The position numbers and the translations under genes are program-made. Positions 45,283 through 57,100 of a DNA stretch of 64,000 nt are shown here, piece after piece. The notes below the pieces were generated by a model. That model saw only the letters and a program-made list of their open reading frames with translations. It ran no database searches and was not told the DNA's origin. How positions within the stretch are numbered: position 1 is the first letter of the stretch; each line of letters starts with the position of its first letter. Source of the stretch: Archivesica marissinica (taxonomy: Eukaryota; Mollusca; Bivalvia; Venerida; Vesicomyidae); contig CM026397.1 of assembly GCA_014843695.1 (NCBI GenBank), forward strand, positions 34,950,538 through 35,014,537. Reading direction: 5' to 3'.

Positions 45283-45545
45283 GTTTTGGTTTAAAGTCGC
45301 ACCGACAGCTTAGGTCATATGGTATCTCTCCAGCTAGCATTGGTGAAGGAAATACCCTTGGTTCGCCTCCGAGACGCGCTCGCTTCTCACCAATGAAACA
45401 AAACAACACGGGTTCGATCCTCGGACCGGGAAGTATGTGAGATGGTACGGTGGTCACCAGATCGGACAAGTGAGTATCCTCCGGGTACTCCGGTTTTCCC
45501 CCACACGAATGACCACATAGATGTTACGCTTTCATCCGCGCCAAC
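45283..45545 (+). mobile_element. tRNA-derived SINE, family D, fused to another SINE tail
   Basis: The first part (aaagtcgcaccgacagctta, ggtcatatgg) resembles a SINE 3' region. The second part has B box GGGTTCGATCCTCGG and body gggaagtatgtgag and actccggttttcccccacac, shared with 62071-62240. Its 3' end, cgcgccaacgacagtgaca followed by aacaccacacctaaacaaac, runs directly into the A/C-rich array. Confidence 0.65.
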
Positions 45546-47670
45546 GACAGTGACAAACACCACACCTAAACAAACAACCACACAAACAACCACGACAAGC
45601 ATTAACACCATAGCTAAACAAATAACCACACAAGCAACCACGACATGCATTACCACCACATATAAACAAACAACCACACAAGTATTACAACCACATGCAT
45701 TACCACCACATATAAACAAACAACCACACAAGCATTACAACCACAAGCATTACCACCACATATAAACAAACAACCACACAAGCATTACCACACAAGCATT
45801 ACCACACAAGCATTACCACACAAGCATTACAACCACATGCATTACCACCACATATAAACAAACAACCACACAAGCATTACCACACAAGCATTACCACACA
45901 AGCATTACAACCACATGCATTACCACCACATATAAACAAACAACCACACAAGCATTACCACACACGCATTACCACACAAGCATTACAACCACATGCATTA
46001 CCACCACATATAAACAAACAACCACACAAGCATTACCACACAAGCATTACCACACAAGCATTACAACCACATGCATTACCACCACATATAAACAAACAAC
46101 CACACAGCCATTACCACACAAGCATTACCACACAAGCATTACCACACAAGCATTACCACCACATGCATTACCACCACATGCATTACCATCACATGCATTA
46201 CCACGACATGCATTACCACACAACCATTACCACACAAGCATTACCACCACATGCATTACCACCACATGCATTACCATCACATGCATTACCACGACATGCA
46301 TTACCACACAAGCAACCACGACATGCATTACCACCACATGCATTACCACACAAGCAACCACCACATGCATTACCACCACATGCATTACCATCACATGCAT
46401 TACCACAACATGCATTACCACCACATGCATTACCACGACATGCATTACCACAACATGCATTACCACGATATGCATTACCACAACATGCATTACCACGACA
46501 TGCATTACCACAACATGCATTACCACAACATGCATTACCACGACATGCATTACCACAACATGCATTACCACCACATGCATTACCACGACATGCATTACCA
46601 CAACATGCATCACCACCACATGCATTACCACGACATGCATTACCACAACATGCATTACCACCATATGCATTACCACCACATGCATTACCACGACATGCAT
46701 TACCACAAAATACATTACCACCACATGCATTACCACCACATGCATTACCACCACATGCATTACCACCACGTATAAACAAACAACTACACAGGCATTACCA
46801 CGACATGCATTACCACCACGGATAAACAAATAACTACACAAGCAACCACGACATGCATTACAACCACATGCATTACCATCACAGCTAACCAAACAACCAC
46901 GACATGCATTACAACCACATGCATTACCACCACGGATAAACAACCACCCACACAAGCAACCACGACATGCATTACAACCACATGCATTACCACCACGGAT
47001 AAACAACCACCCACACAAGCAACACGACATGCATTACCACCATAGCTAAACAGACAACCACACAAGCAACCAAGACATGCATTAACACCATAGCTAAACA
47101 GACAACCACACAAGCAACCAAGACATGCATTAACACCATAGCTAAACAGACAACCACACAAGCACCCACGACATGCATTACCACCACATGCATTACCACC
47201 ACAAATATTACCACCACATGCATTACCACCACATGAATTACCACCACGGATAAACAAACAACCACACAAACAACCACGACAAGCATTAACACCATAGCTA
47301 AACAAACAACCACACAAGCAACACGACATGCATTACCACGATAGCTAAACAAACAACCACACAAACAACCACAATATGCATACACACCATAGCTAAACAA
47401 ACAACAACACAAACAACCACAATATGCATTAACACCATAGCTAAACAAACAACCACACAAGCAACCACGACAAGCATTACCACCATAGCTAAACAAACAA
47501 CCACACAAGCAACCACGACAAGCATTACCACCATAGCTAAACAAACAACCACACAAGCAACCACGACAAGCATTACCACCATAGCTAAACAAACAACCAC
47601 ACAAGCAACCACAATATGCATTAACAGCATAGCTAAACAAACATACACACATGCAACCAAGATATGCACT
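45546..47670. repeat. A/C-rich complex minisatellite growing out of a SINE tail
   Basis: The main unit combines taaacaaacaaccacacaag, caaccacgacatgcattacc and accatag. The middle part (about 46140-46780) is a nearly pure 15-bp repeat, catgcattaccacca with cca/cga/caa/tca variants. The first units match the 3' end of the preceding family D SINE. His-rich and Val-rich open frames on both strands are by-products of the 15-bp period. Confidence 0.85.
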
Positions 47671-48117
47671 CCTCCACCAAATTTACGTCACAACAACAAT
47701 GTATATCCCAACACCAAGTTCTGGCTACAGGTTAAATATGACTTGTTTATTTTTAGTAGTTCTTCGGGAACTCCCCCCCCCCACCCCACCCCCTATAACG
47801 ACCCCACCCCCATTACAGCTACAAAATGAATGACACACTGACCCAGGAGATGTTGTACTGATTAATAAATATTTACATTTTTCGTACGAGTGTTCCCAAC
47901 TAATTATATGCAGCTGACATGCGCACTCGAAGCTACGCGCATGCGTATTCGTCCCGAGAAAATGCGTGTCTTACAGTCTACGCTGTTCCACTGATGATCT
48001 ATTTACATGTATCGGCACACGGTAAGTCCCAAATCTGGACAAAACACATTTTAAATTGCTACATATGATGTGTGTCATTGAAAAGAATAATTAATGTAAA
48101 TATAAGTAATAAATCCC
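47671..48117. other. Unique intergenic sequence with a C-rich run
   Basis: A C-rich tract lies near 47776-47800. No gene is seen. Confidence 0.5.
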
Positions 48118-48233
48118 GGGTTAATATTTTCCATCGGAACATGTACTATATTGGGCGTGTTTATAATTAACGTGGATGCATTCGGCCTCCACACACGTCC
48201 AATCAGTTCATTACCGATGGAAACTATTAACCC
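48118..48233. mobile_element. 116-bp MITE with 20-bp inverted ends
   Basis: GGGTTAATATTTTCCATCGG (48118-48137) is inverted as CCGATGGAAACTATTAACCC (48214-48233) with one mismatch. A second, degraded copy is at 16254-16330. Confidence 0.7.
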
Positions 48234-48255
48234 TTGAATTATTCCTTAAATACGG

Positions 48256-48738
48256 GAGGATGACAACCCCCCCCCCCCCCCATTTGGTACGCGGGATTCA
48301 GGGCCTATTTAGTCCGTATTCGGGACGCAAGAGTGTCGTACGCGGTACGCAATAAAAACATATTTTGGTATTCAGTACGCAAGATTTCCAATATATATTG
48401 TTTTCTTGGACAATAATCTACGTTCTATTACCAATTTAACGACAACAATACCACGAAACATGCTTCAAAAGCGATTGTATGTGTATACAGCGTAAAGTGT
48501 TGATGTACGGACCTATACGATCTATTCGGACTTTAGATAATGTCCAGGGTTACTTCCCTTATAAACAATTTTACAATATGCACTACTGTAAACAGACAAA
48601 ATGTTCTTGGAGGCGTGTTTTCAATGTGTTAAACTGGTTAAAAAGTATTCGGGATTCAGCGAAAAAATAAGGTGGTATTCGGGACTCACTGAAAAAATAA
48701 GAAGTATTCGGGATTCAGGGGGAGGGGGTGTCACCCTC
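48256..48738. mobile_element. Non-autonomous transposon with C-rich inverted ends
   Basis: The left end GAGGATGACAACCCCC matches the inverted right end GAGGGTGACACCCCC. Both ends carry several subterminal copies of a tattcgggattc / acgcgggattc motif, a layout of transposase-binding subterminal repeats. No coding region is supported inside. Confidence 0.55.
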
Positions 48739-49224
48739 ATACGGCATACAGTGTACATGTATTCATTGATTAAACTAATTCATTCGTCTATTCTCCTGCA
48801 TTATTGAACGCGAGACATCGCTACTGCTTCTATTACCTCCCTTGGCATGTACAGTCCGATTTATCCCTAAATATACATTGGTCCTTTTAGTTAAAATCCT
48901 TTATTTTTTACTGATGGTCCCTAACCAGATGTTGTGGTGTCACATAACATTAATGTGATTTTATGAAACTCAAGTTGATTAATGAGAAGCATTTCGTGTG
49001 TTTCTATTACCTCCCTTATCGTACATCGTTTGATTTATCATGAATGTAAACTCGCCAAAATTCCTAATCGGTCACCTGGTGTTTTACAATACTTGGAGCA
49101 AACTAATAACTATGTAATATCGATATTCATATTATCTTATTTCATAACATTTTATAACATATCTTTATGCAATGAATTGCTGTATAATCTAGTATAAAAT
49201 GCATTAAATTACAATATAATATGA
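48739..49224. other. Diverged duplicated sequence, no gene
   Basis: The motif ctattacctccctt followed by aca and gatttatc occurs at about 48832 and 49008, suggesting an old duplication of about 175 bp. No exon is seen. Confidence 0.4.
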
Positions 49225-49503
49225 ACATCATGTTAAACCGAGGTCTCGGGTAATTCAGGGATCGCAGGTTCGATCCCCCGTCTGACCCTAATACAATTAA
49301 CAGTCTTTCAGATGGGACGTTAAACCGAGGTCTCGTGTGGGTGCTTTACACCGTGCACGTAAAAGACCCAGATGCAATTCTGGAATTGGTATATGTCTGT
49401 ACCATGCACTATCCTCCAAAATCTAAAATAACTAATATCTTCAGGAGGCGTCGCTCATAATGGGCAACCGGTAGCGACGATAAATAAACGCAAAACACAT
49501 ACG
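49225..49503 (+). mobile_element. tRNA-derived SINE, family C, rearranged head
   Basis: The 5' part is scrambled (taaaccgaggtctcgg precedes the B box GGTTCGATCCCCC), then the normal body to cggtagcgacgataaataaa. Confidence 0.7.
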
Positions 49504-49617
49504 AATGTTGTTGAATGTATATTGGTCCTTTTAGTCGGACTACTGTAAACCGGGGAATACCACCCCAGCCCAGCACTATCATATGGTACTCATATACCCC
49601 GGCAGCAAACCAATTAA

Positions 49618-49832
49618 CATATATGTTATGTTATATTTCGGGTTTTACGCCTGCATTAGCACCATGTTGGGCTATATCGCCGGCGGGCAGTTTACTTAAC
49701 AACACATTTCCTGGGCAGGCTCCAGCGGTTAACCAGTACTTGGGTGCACCAACCTCCGTAAGAAACTGCCAACTTTTTCATATAAATGAGACACGGTCTG
49801 AGCGGGGCTCGAACCCGTGACCTCAATTAACA
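49618..49832 (-). mobile_element. tRNA-derived SINE, family A, head-truncated
   Basis: Minus-strand body and tail (tatttcgggttttacgcctg, gccggcgggcagtttac) to the B box complement ggggctcgaacccgtgacc; the A-box half is missing. Confidence 0.75.
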
Positions 49833-50279
49833 TATAATAAGGTGTTCAGCTTAAAAACAATGCGTCACTCGTTTGCTTAGGGATAGTCATCGATTATATT
49901 TAATCATGTATACCCCGTCGAATTTAACGATGTGTAATTTTTACATTGACACCGGCACGTCCATATTTGGAATCCCAAATAATGTCTAATATATGTTCAT
50001 ATCGTATTTCGCTGTGGTTATACCGTGTGTTAAGAAATTCAACATATTTAAATGGTGAACACTACAGAAGAATTGCGCCCATATTTATGTCAGTTACTTG
50101 TACAGATGCATTGCTCATAGTTAAACCGTATGCGCAGCATCGTTCTTATATTTAGAATCGTGGGGCACGCTAATTGTATGTGTTTTAATAGGCCGGAACT
50201 AACATACGGTATTTACGTCGTAATAGGTTGCCTTGATGTGTAAAGGGTATGTCTTAAAATAGAGGTCAATGGTTGTACG
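49833..50279. other. Unique sequence without recognised features
   Basis: AT-rich sequence. I see no exon, repeat or structured RNA. Confidence 0.5.
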
Positions 50280-50522
50280 GCGGAAGTCGTGATAGCGCAG
50301 TGGATGCGCGTTCGCTTCAGGTGCGAAAGGTCTGGAGTTCGAGCCCCGCTGGAGCCGTTACGATTGTGCCCTTAGACAAGGCATTTAAAGTCCACATTGC
50401 CTCTTCTCTCTCCCTCGTGGCGATGGATTCCATCAGGAATGAGGTCTCGAGAGTGATAATTATAAGTTGTAATGTAATAACTTGTTTCACAATCGTGCTA
50501 AAATAAATTTGTATAAACTAAT
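50280..50522 (+). mobile_element. tRNA-derived SINE, family B
   Basis: Nearly the same as the copy at 14696 (gtcgtgatagcgcagtggat, gagttcgagccccgctggag, tail aaaataaatttgtataaac), so the family was recently active. Confidence 0.85.
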
Positions 50523-51050
50523 AGTTGTACTGTTACCTTAGCGAATACATTATTCATGATCGCTGAACATGTACATGAAAGTAATTCAAGTGCATCCGTA
50601 ACAGTGTACGATGTGTTGCTAATTAAACCGAATACAGATATTATCAAAACAACTAAACGGATCTAACACAATACTTATGACAACAAGAGAAATTCAATAC
50701 ACAGCACGACTTTAAAAATGCACCACTTTTGTCCGTGTGGGTGGGGTTGGGGAAGGGTATATGTAACTTGGGTCAATGCTTTGGGGGAATATGGTATGTC
50801 TACCGTAGACTTATCGTAATAACTTGTTATAGCGACGCCAAGAGAAATCGGTTTTAGTCTGTGCCTAATTTTTATGAAAGTTCGCAAAATACAAATGTGC
50901 AAAGCTCACACCCATATATGGTTTTTAAGTCGGTCAGTGATGCGAAGACAAGTGTGTATCCATACGACTATAGATCCATTCCAAAAAAGCAAGATTAAAA
51001 CATAGCATGGTTAAAAACACATCCCTTTTTTAAAGTTTATTTTTATTCAA
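50523..51050. other. Unique sequence without recognised features
   Basis: No exon or repeat can be supported. Confidence 0.5.
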
Positions 51051-51325
51051 GTTATTTAAGTTTATTTATCGTCGCTACCGGTTTACCATTTGAGCGACGG
51101 GCAGTTGAACAAACACACCTTTCCTGGGTAGGTTGCAGCGGTTAACCAGTATATTTTCATATACACACTTGGTGCACCAACCTCCGTACGAAACTGCCAA
51201 CATTTGCATATAAAGAGACACGGTCTGAGCGGGGCTCGAACCCGTGACCACCAGTGATGATAGGTGACTGTGGCATACAAGTGAGCGACTTTAAGCATTC
51301 GACCATGGAGGCGGACTGAATAACA
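51051..51325 (-). mobile_element. Chimeric SINE: family A head with family C tail
   Basis: On the minus strand the head and body are family A (tccatggtcga, gggttcgagccccgctcaga, ggtgcaccaa), but the 3' end is the family C tail (complement of tttatcgtcgctaccggttt). The same joint occurs at 62595-62815, so this is a subfamily and not a one-off accident. Confidence 0.65.
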
Positions 51326-51469
51326 GGCTGTTGTTCTAAACAGCCATGCAATGGAATTTCTCAAACAGCTATATTTCACCGTCAACCACGTACATACAGA
51401 AGTCACTCATTTTCGAAAGCTTATTATTAAAGCGGAACTATATTGTACAAAATATTCCAAAAGAATTTA

Positions 51470-51936
51470 TATGTTATATATTATATTTCGGGTTTTACGC
51501 CTGCATCAGCACCATTTTGGGCTATATCGCCGGCGGGCAGTTTACCTAACAACACCTTTCCTGGGCAGTTATGTTATATTTATGTTATATTTCGGGTTTT
51601 ACGCCTGCATCAGTACCATTTGGGGCTATATCGCCGGCGGGAAGTTTACCTAACAACATCTTTCCTGGGCAGTTATGTTATATTTCGGGTTATACGCCTG
51701 CATCAGCACCATTTTGGGTTATATCGCCGGCGGGCAGTTTACCTAACAACACCTTTCGTGGGCAGGCTCCAGCGGTTAACCAGTACTTGGGTGCACCAAC
51801 CTCCTTAAGAAACTGCCAACTTTTTCATATAAATGAGACGCGGTCTGAGCGGGGCTCGAACCCGTGACCATCAGTGATGATAGGTAACAGTGGTATACAA
51901 GTCAGCGACCTTAACCACTCGACCACGGAGGCGGAC
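51470..51936 (-). mobile_element. tRNA-derived SINE, family A, with triplicated 3' region
   Basis: A single 13-bp target duplication CCAAAAGAATTTA (51457-51469 and 51937-51949) encloses one head but three copies of the 3' segment (tatttcgggttttacgcctg to cctaacaacacctttcctgg). The three are about 90-100 bp each and slightly diverged. Confidence 0.85.
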
Positions 51937-52074
51937 CCAAAAGAATTTAAATGTTAAGCAGGAACAGCAATGCTACTACATAAAGGATTAACACCACGAG
52001 TGGTGCTATATATGTCGGTGATCACGAGATGAAATAAAATCCTATCTTACACTAATAAACACAAATATCCATTT

Positions 52075-52215
52075 TCGTTTTATGATTTCCATTATTATTT
52101 GCTAATATAATATTTGTCATCATATTTCATTCATCATTTCACTACAATACACAACAGCACAACCACTTAGTTGTTAGTGTGAACATCCGTTATAAGAAAT
52201 AGTTCCAGTATAATG
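52075..52215 (+). repeat. Dispersed repeat flanking a minisatellite (copy 2)
   Basis: Matches 19321-19460 in blocks (gctaatataatatttg, cactacaatacacaacag, cacaaccactta). It ends about 20 bases before the 60-bp array. Confidence 0.55.
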
Positions 52216-52235
52216 TTTAAGTTTGCTTCTGTTTG

Positions 52236-52958
52236 CTGTCAAAATTATAATCTACAGACAAAACAAGTTCATTAGAATATATTACTTTATAATTAATGTC
52301 AAAATTATAATCTACAGACAAAACAAGTTCATTAGAATATATTACTGTATAATTAATGTCAAATTTATAATCTACAGACAAAACAAATTCATTAGAATAT
52401 ATTACTTTATAATTAATGTCAAAATTATAATCTTCAGACAAAACAAGTTCATTAGAATATATTACGTTATAATTAATGTCAAAATTATAATCTACAGACA
52501 AAACAAGTTCAATAGAATATATTACTGTATAATTTATGTCAAAATTATAATCTACAGACAAAACAAGTTCATTAGAATATATTACGTTATAATTAATGTC
52601 AAATTTATAATCTACAGACAAAACAAGTTCAATAGAATATATTACTGTATAATTAATGTCAAAATTATAATCTTCAGACAAAACAAGTTCATTAGAATAT
52701 ATTACTTTATAATTAATGTCAAATTTATAATCTACAGACAAAACAAGTTCATTAGAATATATTACTTTATAATTAATGTCAAAATTATAATCTTCAGACA
52801 AAACAAGTTCATTAGAATATATTACGTTATAATTAATGTCAAAATTATAATCTACAGACAAAACAAGTTCATTAGAATATATTACTGTATAATTAATGTC
52901 AAAATTATAATCTACAGACAAAACAAGTTCAATAGAATATATTACTTTATAATTAACT
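52236..52958. repeat. 60-bp minisatellite, about 12 copies
   Basis: The unit contains gtcaaaattataatctacag, acaaaacaagttcattagaa and tatattactttataattaat. Copies differ at single sites (ctttat/ctgtat/cgttat, ctacag/cttcag, cattag/caatag). It includes an acceptor-like taatctacag. Because 60 is a multiple of three and the unit has few stops, long frames are open on both strands without meaning. Confidence 0.9.
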
Positions 52959-53149
52959 GTTCATAATTGTCAGAAAATAGCAAAAATACAAAGTAGATCC
53001 AACCGCGGAGGAATACGAAACTCAAGCAGCTACAGAGAAGTGTCCGACTGTACCTGCCGGTAGGACGGATTCCCTTGAATACCGGTTAAATATAACAAGC
53101 TTACAACTATTTAATGTACCATGTGTTTGCAAAAACGAAACAAAGCTAT

Positions 53150-53324
53150 ATGTTATGTTATATTTCGGGTTTTACTCCTGCATCAGCACCATTTTTGGGC
53201 TATTTCGCCGGCGGGCAGTTTACCTAACAACACCTTTCCTGCGCGGGCTACAGCGGTTAACCAGTACTTTGGTGCACCAACCTCCGTAAGAAACTGCCAA
53301 CTTTTCCATATAAATGAGACAAAG
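53150..53324 (-). mobile_element. tRNA-derived SINE, family A, 5'-truncated
   Basis: Body and tail only (tatttcgggttttactcctg to ccatataaatgag). The sequence ACAAAGCTA flanks both ends and fits a target duplication. Confidence 0.7.
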
Positions 53325-53439
53325 CTAATAAATTTATTGCAAAAGCAGAAAACAGACAATATGTTTGTTTGTTCTAGTTTGGGGTTCAAAACTGCACGAA
53401 CAGTCGGGCAACAGCATAGGATATATTTCGACTCTGCAG

Positions 53440-53690
53440 CTATTATTGCTGTAGAATGACCCCCGGATGGCCCTTTGAGCAGTATTCCAGGCACCGCCAT
53501 GCACCCAGGTAGAACCACGGACAGTCCACAAGCCAACAGGATAGTTTCCTCCCATGAAAGATGTCGACACCCTCAGTGGGAGTCGAACCTACAACGTCGT
53601 CCCGAGTGAAGAGATAAATATCGTTAACAATGCGGCCTACGGACGGAGGCCCTCGACTGAAGAGATAAATATCAGTATCAGGCTGAAGAT
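53440..53690 (-). mobile_element. tRNA-derived SINE, family E, just upstream of a gene promoter
   Basis: On the minus strand a B box GGTTCGACTCCCAC follows a tRNA-like head starting gggcctccgtccgtagg; the body has gggaggaaactatcctgttg. The 16-bp sequence TGAAGAGATAAATATC is repeated at 53607 and 53658. A related copy is at 62255-62400. Confidence 0.55.
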
Positions 53691-53721
53691 GAAACTTCCG
53701 AGACGCAGATGATTCAGGTGA

Positions 53722-53759
53722 TATAAATACCGGACAGCGGGACAGTTTCAGAGTCAATC
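53722..53759 (+). promoter_or_regulatory. Core promoter: TATA box and initiator
   Basis: TATAAATA at 53722-53729 is followed by TCAATCC (53754-53760), a perfect YYANWYY initiator whose A (53756) lies 34 bases from the first T. Transcription from there gives a 59-base 5' UTR before the ATG at 53815. The fit is good, but no expression evidence is available. Confidence 0.6.
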
Positions 53760-53814
53760 CTAGCGGCGGGGAGCTGTGCGAATTCAAAGTTGAATTTTAC
53801 TGAAAGAGTCAAAC

Positions 53815-53929
53815 ATGCCAGCACTGGTTGCGTTGTTGTGCTGCGTCGCTCTTGCGGCGTGCGCTGTTCCTAAGATTGCAGCGGTAACCAATGCCGAGTT
53901 CTATGATATGATCAAGGACTACATTGAAG
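53815..53929 (+). CDS. Exon 1 of a small secreted acidic protein (signal peptide)
   Basis: Starts at ATG 53815 and ends at a strong donor GAAG|gtaagaa, 38 codons plus one base. The product begins with a clear signal peptide, MPALVALLCCVALAACA, with likely cleavage after A-C-A, and continues VPKIAAVTNAEFYDMIKDYI. The start is fixed by the TATA box and initiator just upstream and by the lack of another upstream ATG in frame. Its phase 1 end matches the exon at 60328. The whole protein would have 101 residues. No known family is recognised; a secreted function is inferred from the signal peptide only. Confidence 0.75.
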
Positions 53930-54164
53930 GTAAGAATTGAGTTATTGTTACATTTATTCAAAACAGACGGCTGAGATTTATATTGATATTTGCATGTTGT
54001 ATTTCATTCTAATTATCGCCGAGTTTAATTAATAACTGTTAAGTAGTATGATGTAAATGTCCTTTATTAAATCGCTTTGATATTTATTTATTTTATTTAT
54101 TTGTACAACGGCATTGAATATTATTTTATGTAAAAATAAGCGTTTTATCAAATTAAAATGTTTC

Positions 54165-57100
54165 AAGTTACTACTGCGCTATCGCAGAATTACTACTGCG
54201 CTATCACAGCGTTACTACTGCGCTATCACAGCGTTACTACTGCGCTATCACAGCGTTACTACGCGCTATCACAGCGTTACTACTGCGCTATCACAGCGTT
54301 ACTACGGCGCTATCACAGTGCTACTACTGCGCTATCACAGCGTTAATACGCGCTATCACACTGCTACTACTGCGCTATCACACTGCTACTACTGCGCTAT
54401 CACAGCGCTACTACTGCGCTATCACAGCGTTACTACGGCGCTATCACAGCGTTACTACGCGCTATCACAGCGTTACTACGCGCTATCACAGCGTTACTAC
54501 GCGCTATCACAGCGTTACTACGCGCTATCACAGCGCTACTACTGCGCTATCACAGCGCTACTACTGCGCTATCACAGCGCTACTACTGCGCTATCACAAC
54601 GGTACTACTGCGCTATCACAGCGCTACTACTGCGCTATCACAGCGTTACTACTGCGCTATCACAGCGCTACTACTGCGCTATCACAGCGCTACTACTGCG
54701 CTATCACAGCGGTACTACTGCGCTATCACAGCGTTACTACTGCGCTATCACAGCGTTACTACTGCGCTATCACAGCGTTACTACTGCGCTATCACAGCGG
54801 TACTACTGCACTATCACAGCGCTACTACAGCGCTATCACAGTGCTACTACTGCGCTATCACAGCGTTACTACTGCGCTATCACAGCGTTACTACTGCGCT
54901 ATCACAGCGTTACTACTGCGCTATCACAGCGCTACTATTGCGCTATCACAGCGTTACTACTGCTCTAGCAGAGCGTTACTACTGCGCTATCACAGCGCTA
55001 CTACTGCGCTATCACATCGCTACTACGTGCTATCACAGCGTTACTACTGCGCTATCACAGCGTTACTACGCGCTATCACAGCGTTACTACGCGCTGTTAC
55101 TACTGCGCTATCACAGCGTTACCACGCGCTATCACAGCATTACTACGCGCTATCACAGCGTTACTACTGCGCTATCACAGCGGTACTACTGCGCTATCAC
55201 AGCGCTACTACTGCGCTATCACAGCGTTACTACTGCGCTATCACAGCGCTACTACGGCGCTATCACAGCGGTACTACTGCGCTATCGCAGCGTTAATATG
55301 CGCTATCGCAGCGTTACTACGCGCTATCACAGCGCTACTACTGCGCTATCACAGCGTTACTACGCGCTATCGCAGCGTTACTACGCGCTATCACAGCGCT
55401 ACTACGCGCTATCACAGCGCTACTACTGCGCTATCACAGTGCTACTACTGCGCTATCACAGCGTTACTACTGCGCTATCACAGCGTTACTACTGCGCTAT
55501 CACAGCGTTACTACGCGCTATCACAGCGCTACTACTGTGCTATCACATCGGTACTACTGCGCTTTCACAGCGCTACTACCGCGCTATCACAGCGCTACTA
55601 CCGCGCTATCACAGTGCTACTACTGCGCTATCACAGCGTTACTACTGCGCTATCACAGCGCTACTACTGCGCTATCACAGTGCTACTACTGCGCTATCAC
55701 AGCGTTACTACTGCGCTATCACAGCGTTACTACTGCGCTATCACAGCGTTACTACTCCGCTATCACATCGTTACTACTGCGCTATCACAGCGCTACTACT
55801 GCGCTATCACAGCGCTACTATTGCGCTATCACAGCGTTACTACTGCTCGATCACAGCGTTACTACTGCGCTATCACAGCGCTACTACTGCGCTATCACAG
55901 CGCTACTACGCGCTATCACAGCGTTACTACTGCGCTATCACAGCGTTACTACGAGCTATCACAGCGTTACTACGCGCTATCACAGCGTTACTACGCGTTA
56001 TCACAACGTTACTACTGCGCTATCACAGCGTTACTACGCGCTATCACAGCGTTACTACGCGCTATCACAGCGTTACTACGCGCTATCACAGCGTTACTAC
56101 TGCGCTATCACAGCGCTACTACTGCGCTATCACAGCGGTACTACTGCGCTATCACAACGCTACTACTGCGCTATCACTGCGTTACTATTGCGCTATCACA
56201 GCGTTACTACTGCGCTATCACAGCGGTACTACGCGCTATCACAGCGTTACTACTGCCCTATCACAGCGCTACTACAGCGCTATCACAGCGTTACTAAGCG
56301 CTATCGCAGCGCTACTACGCGCTATCGCAGCGCTACTACGCGCTATCACAGCGCTACTATTGCGCTATCACAGCGCTACTACTGCGCTACTACTGCGCTA
56401 TCACAGCGCTACTACTGCGCTATCACAGCGTTACTACTGCGCTATCACAGCGTTTCTACTGCGCTATCACAGCGTTACTACGCGCTATCACAGCGCTACT
56501 ACTGCGCTATCACATCGGTACTACTGCGCTATCACAGCGCTACTACTGCGCTATCACAGTGCTACTACTGCACTATCACAGCGTTACTACTGCGCTATCA
56601 CAGCGCTACTACTGCGCTATCACAGCGCTACTATTGCGCTATCACAGCGCTACTATTGCGCTATCACAGCGCTACTACTGCGCTATCACAGCGTTACTAC
56701 GGCGCTATCACAGCGTTACTACTGCGCTATCACAGCATTACTACTGCGCTATCACAGCGTTACTACTGCGCTATCACAGCGTTACTACTGCGCTATCACA
56801 GTGCTACTACTGCGCTATCACAGCGTTACTACTCGCTATCACAGCGTTACTACTGCGCTTTCACAGCGTTACTACGCGCTATCACAGCGCTACTACTGCG
56901 CTATCACAGCGCTACTACTGCGCTATCACATCGGTACTACTGCGCTATCACAGCGCTACTACTGCGCTATCACAGTGCTACTACTGCGCTATCACAGCGT
57001 TACTACTGCGCTATCATAGCGCTTCTACTGCGCTATCATAGCGCTTCTACTGCGCTATCACAGCGCTACAGCGCTACTACTGCGCTATCACAGCGTTACT

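Noticed and set aside
46163..47652. His-rich (MHYHH) and Val-rich frames in the A/C-rich array
   Set aside because: They follow from the 15-bp period catgcattaccacca and occur on both strands in the same place.
48479..48807. Short frames in the 48.5-kb region
   Set aside because: They lie inside an inverted-repeat transposon and have no recognisable content.
52974..53059. Possible exon after the 60-bp array (attgtcag ... CTGCCG|gtagga)
   Set aside because: Splice-like ends and an open frame exist, but the pyrimidine tract is weak, no homology is recognised and no partner exon fits.
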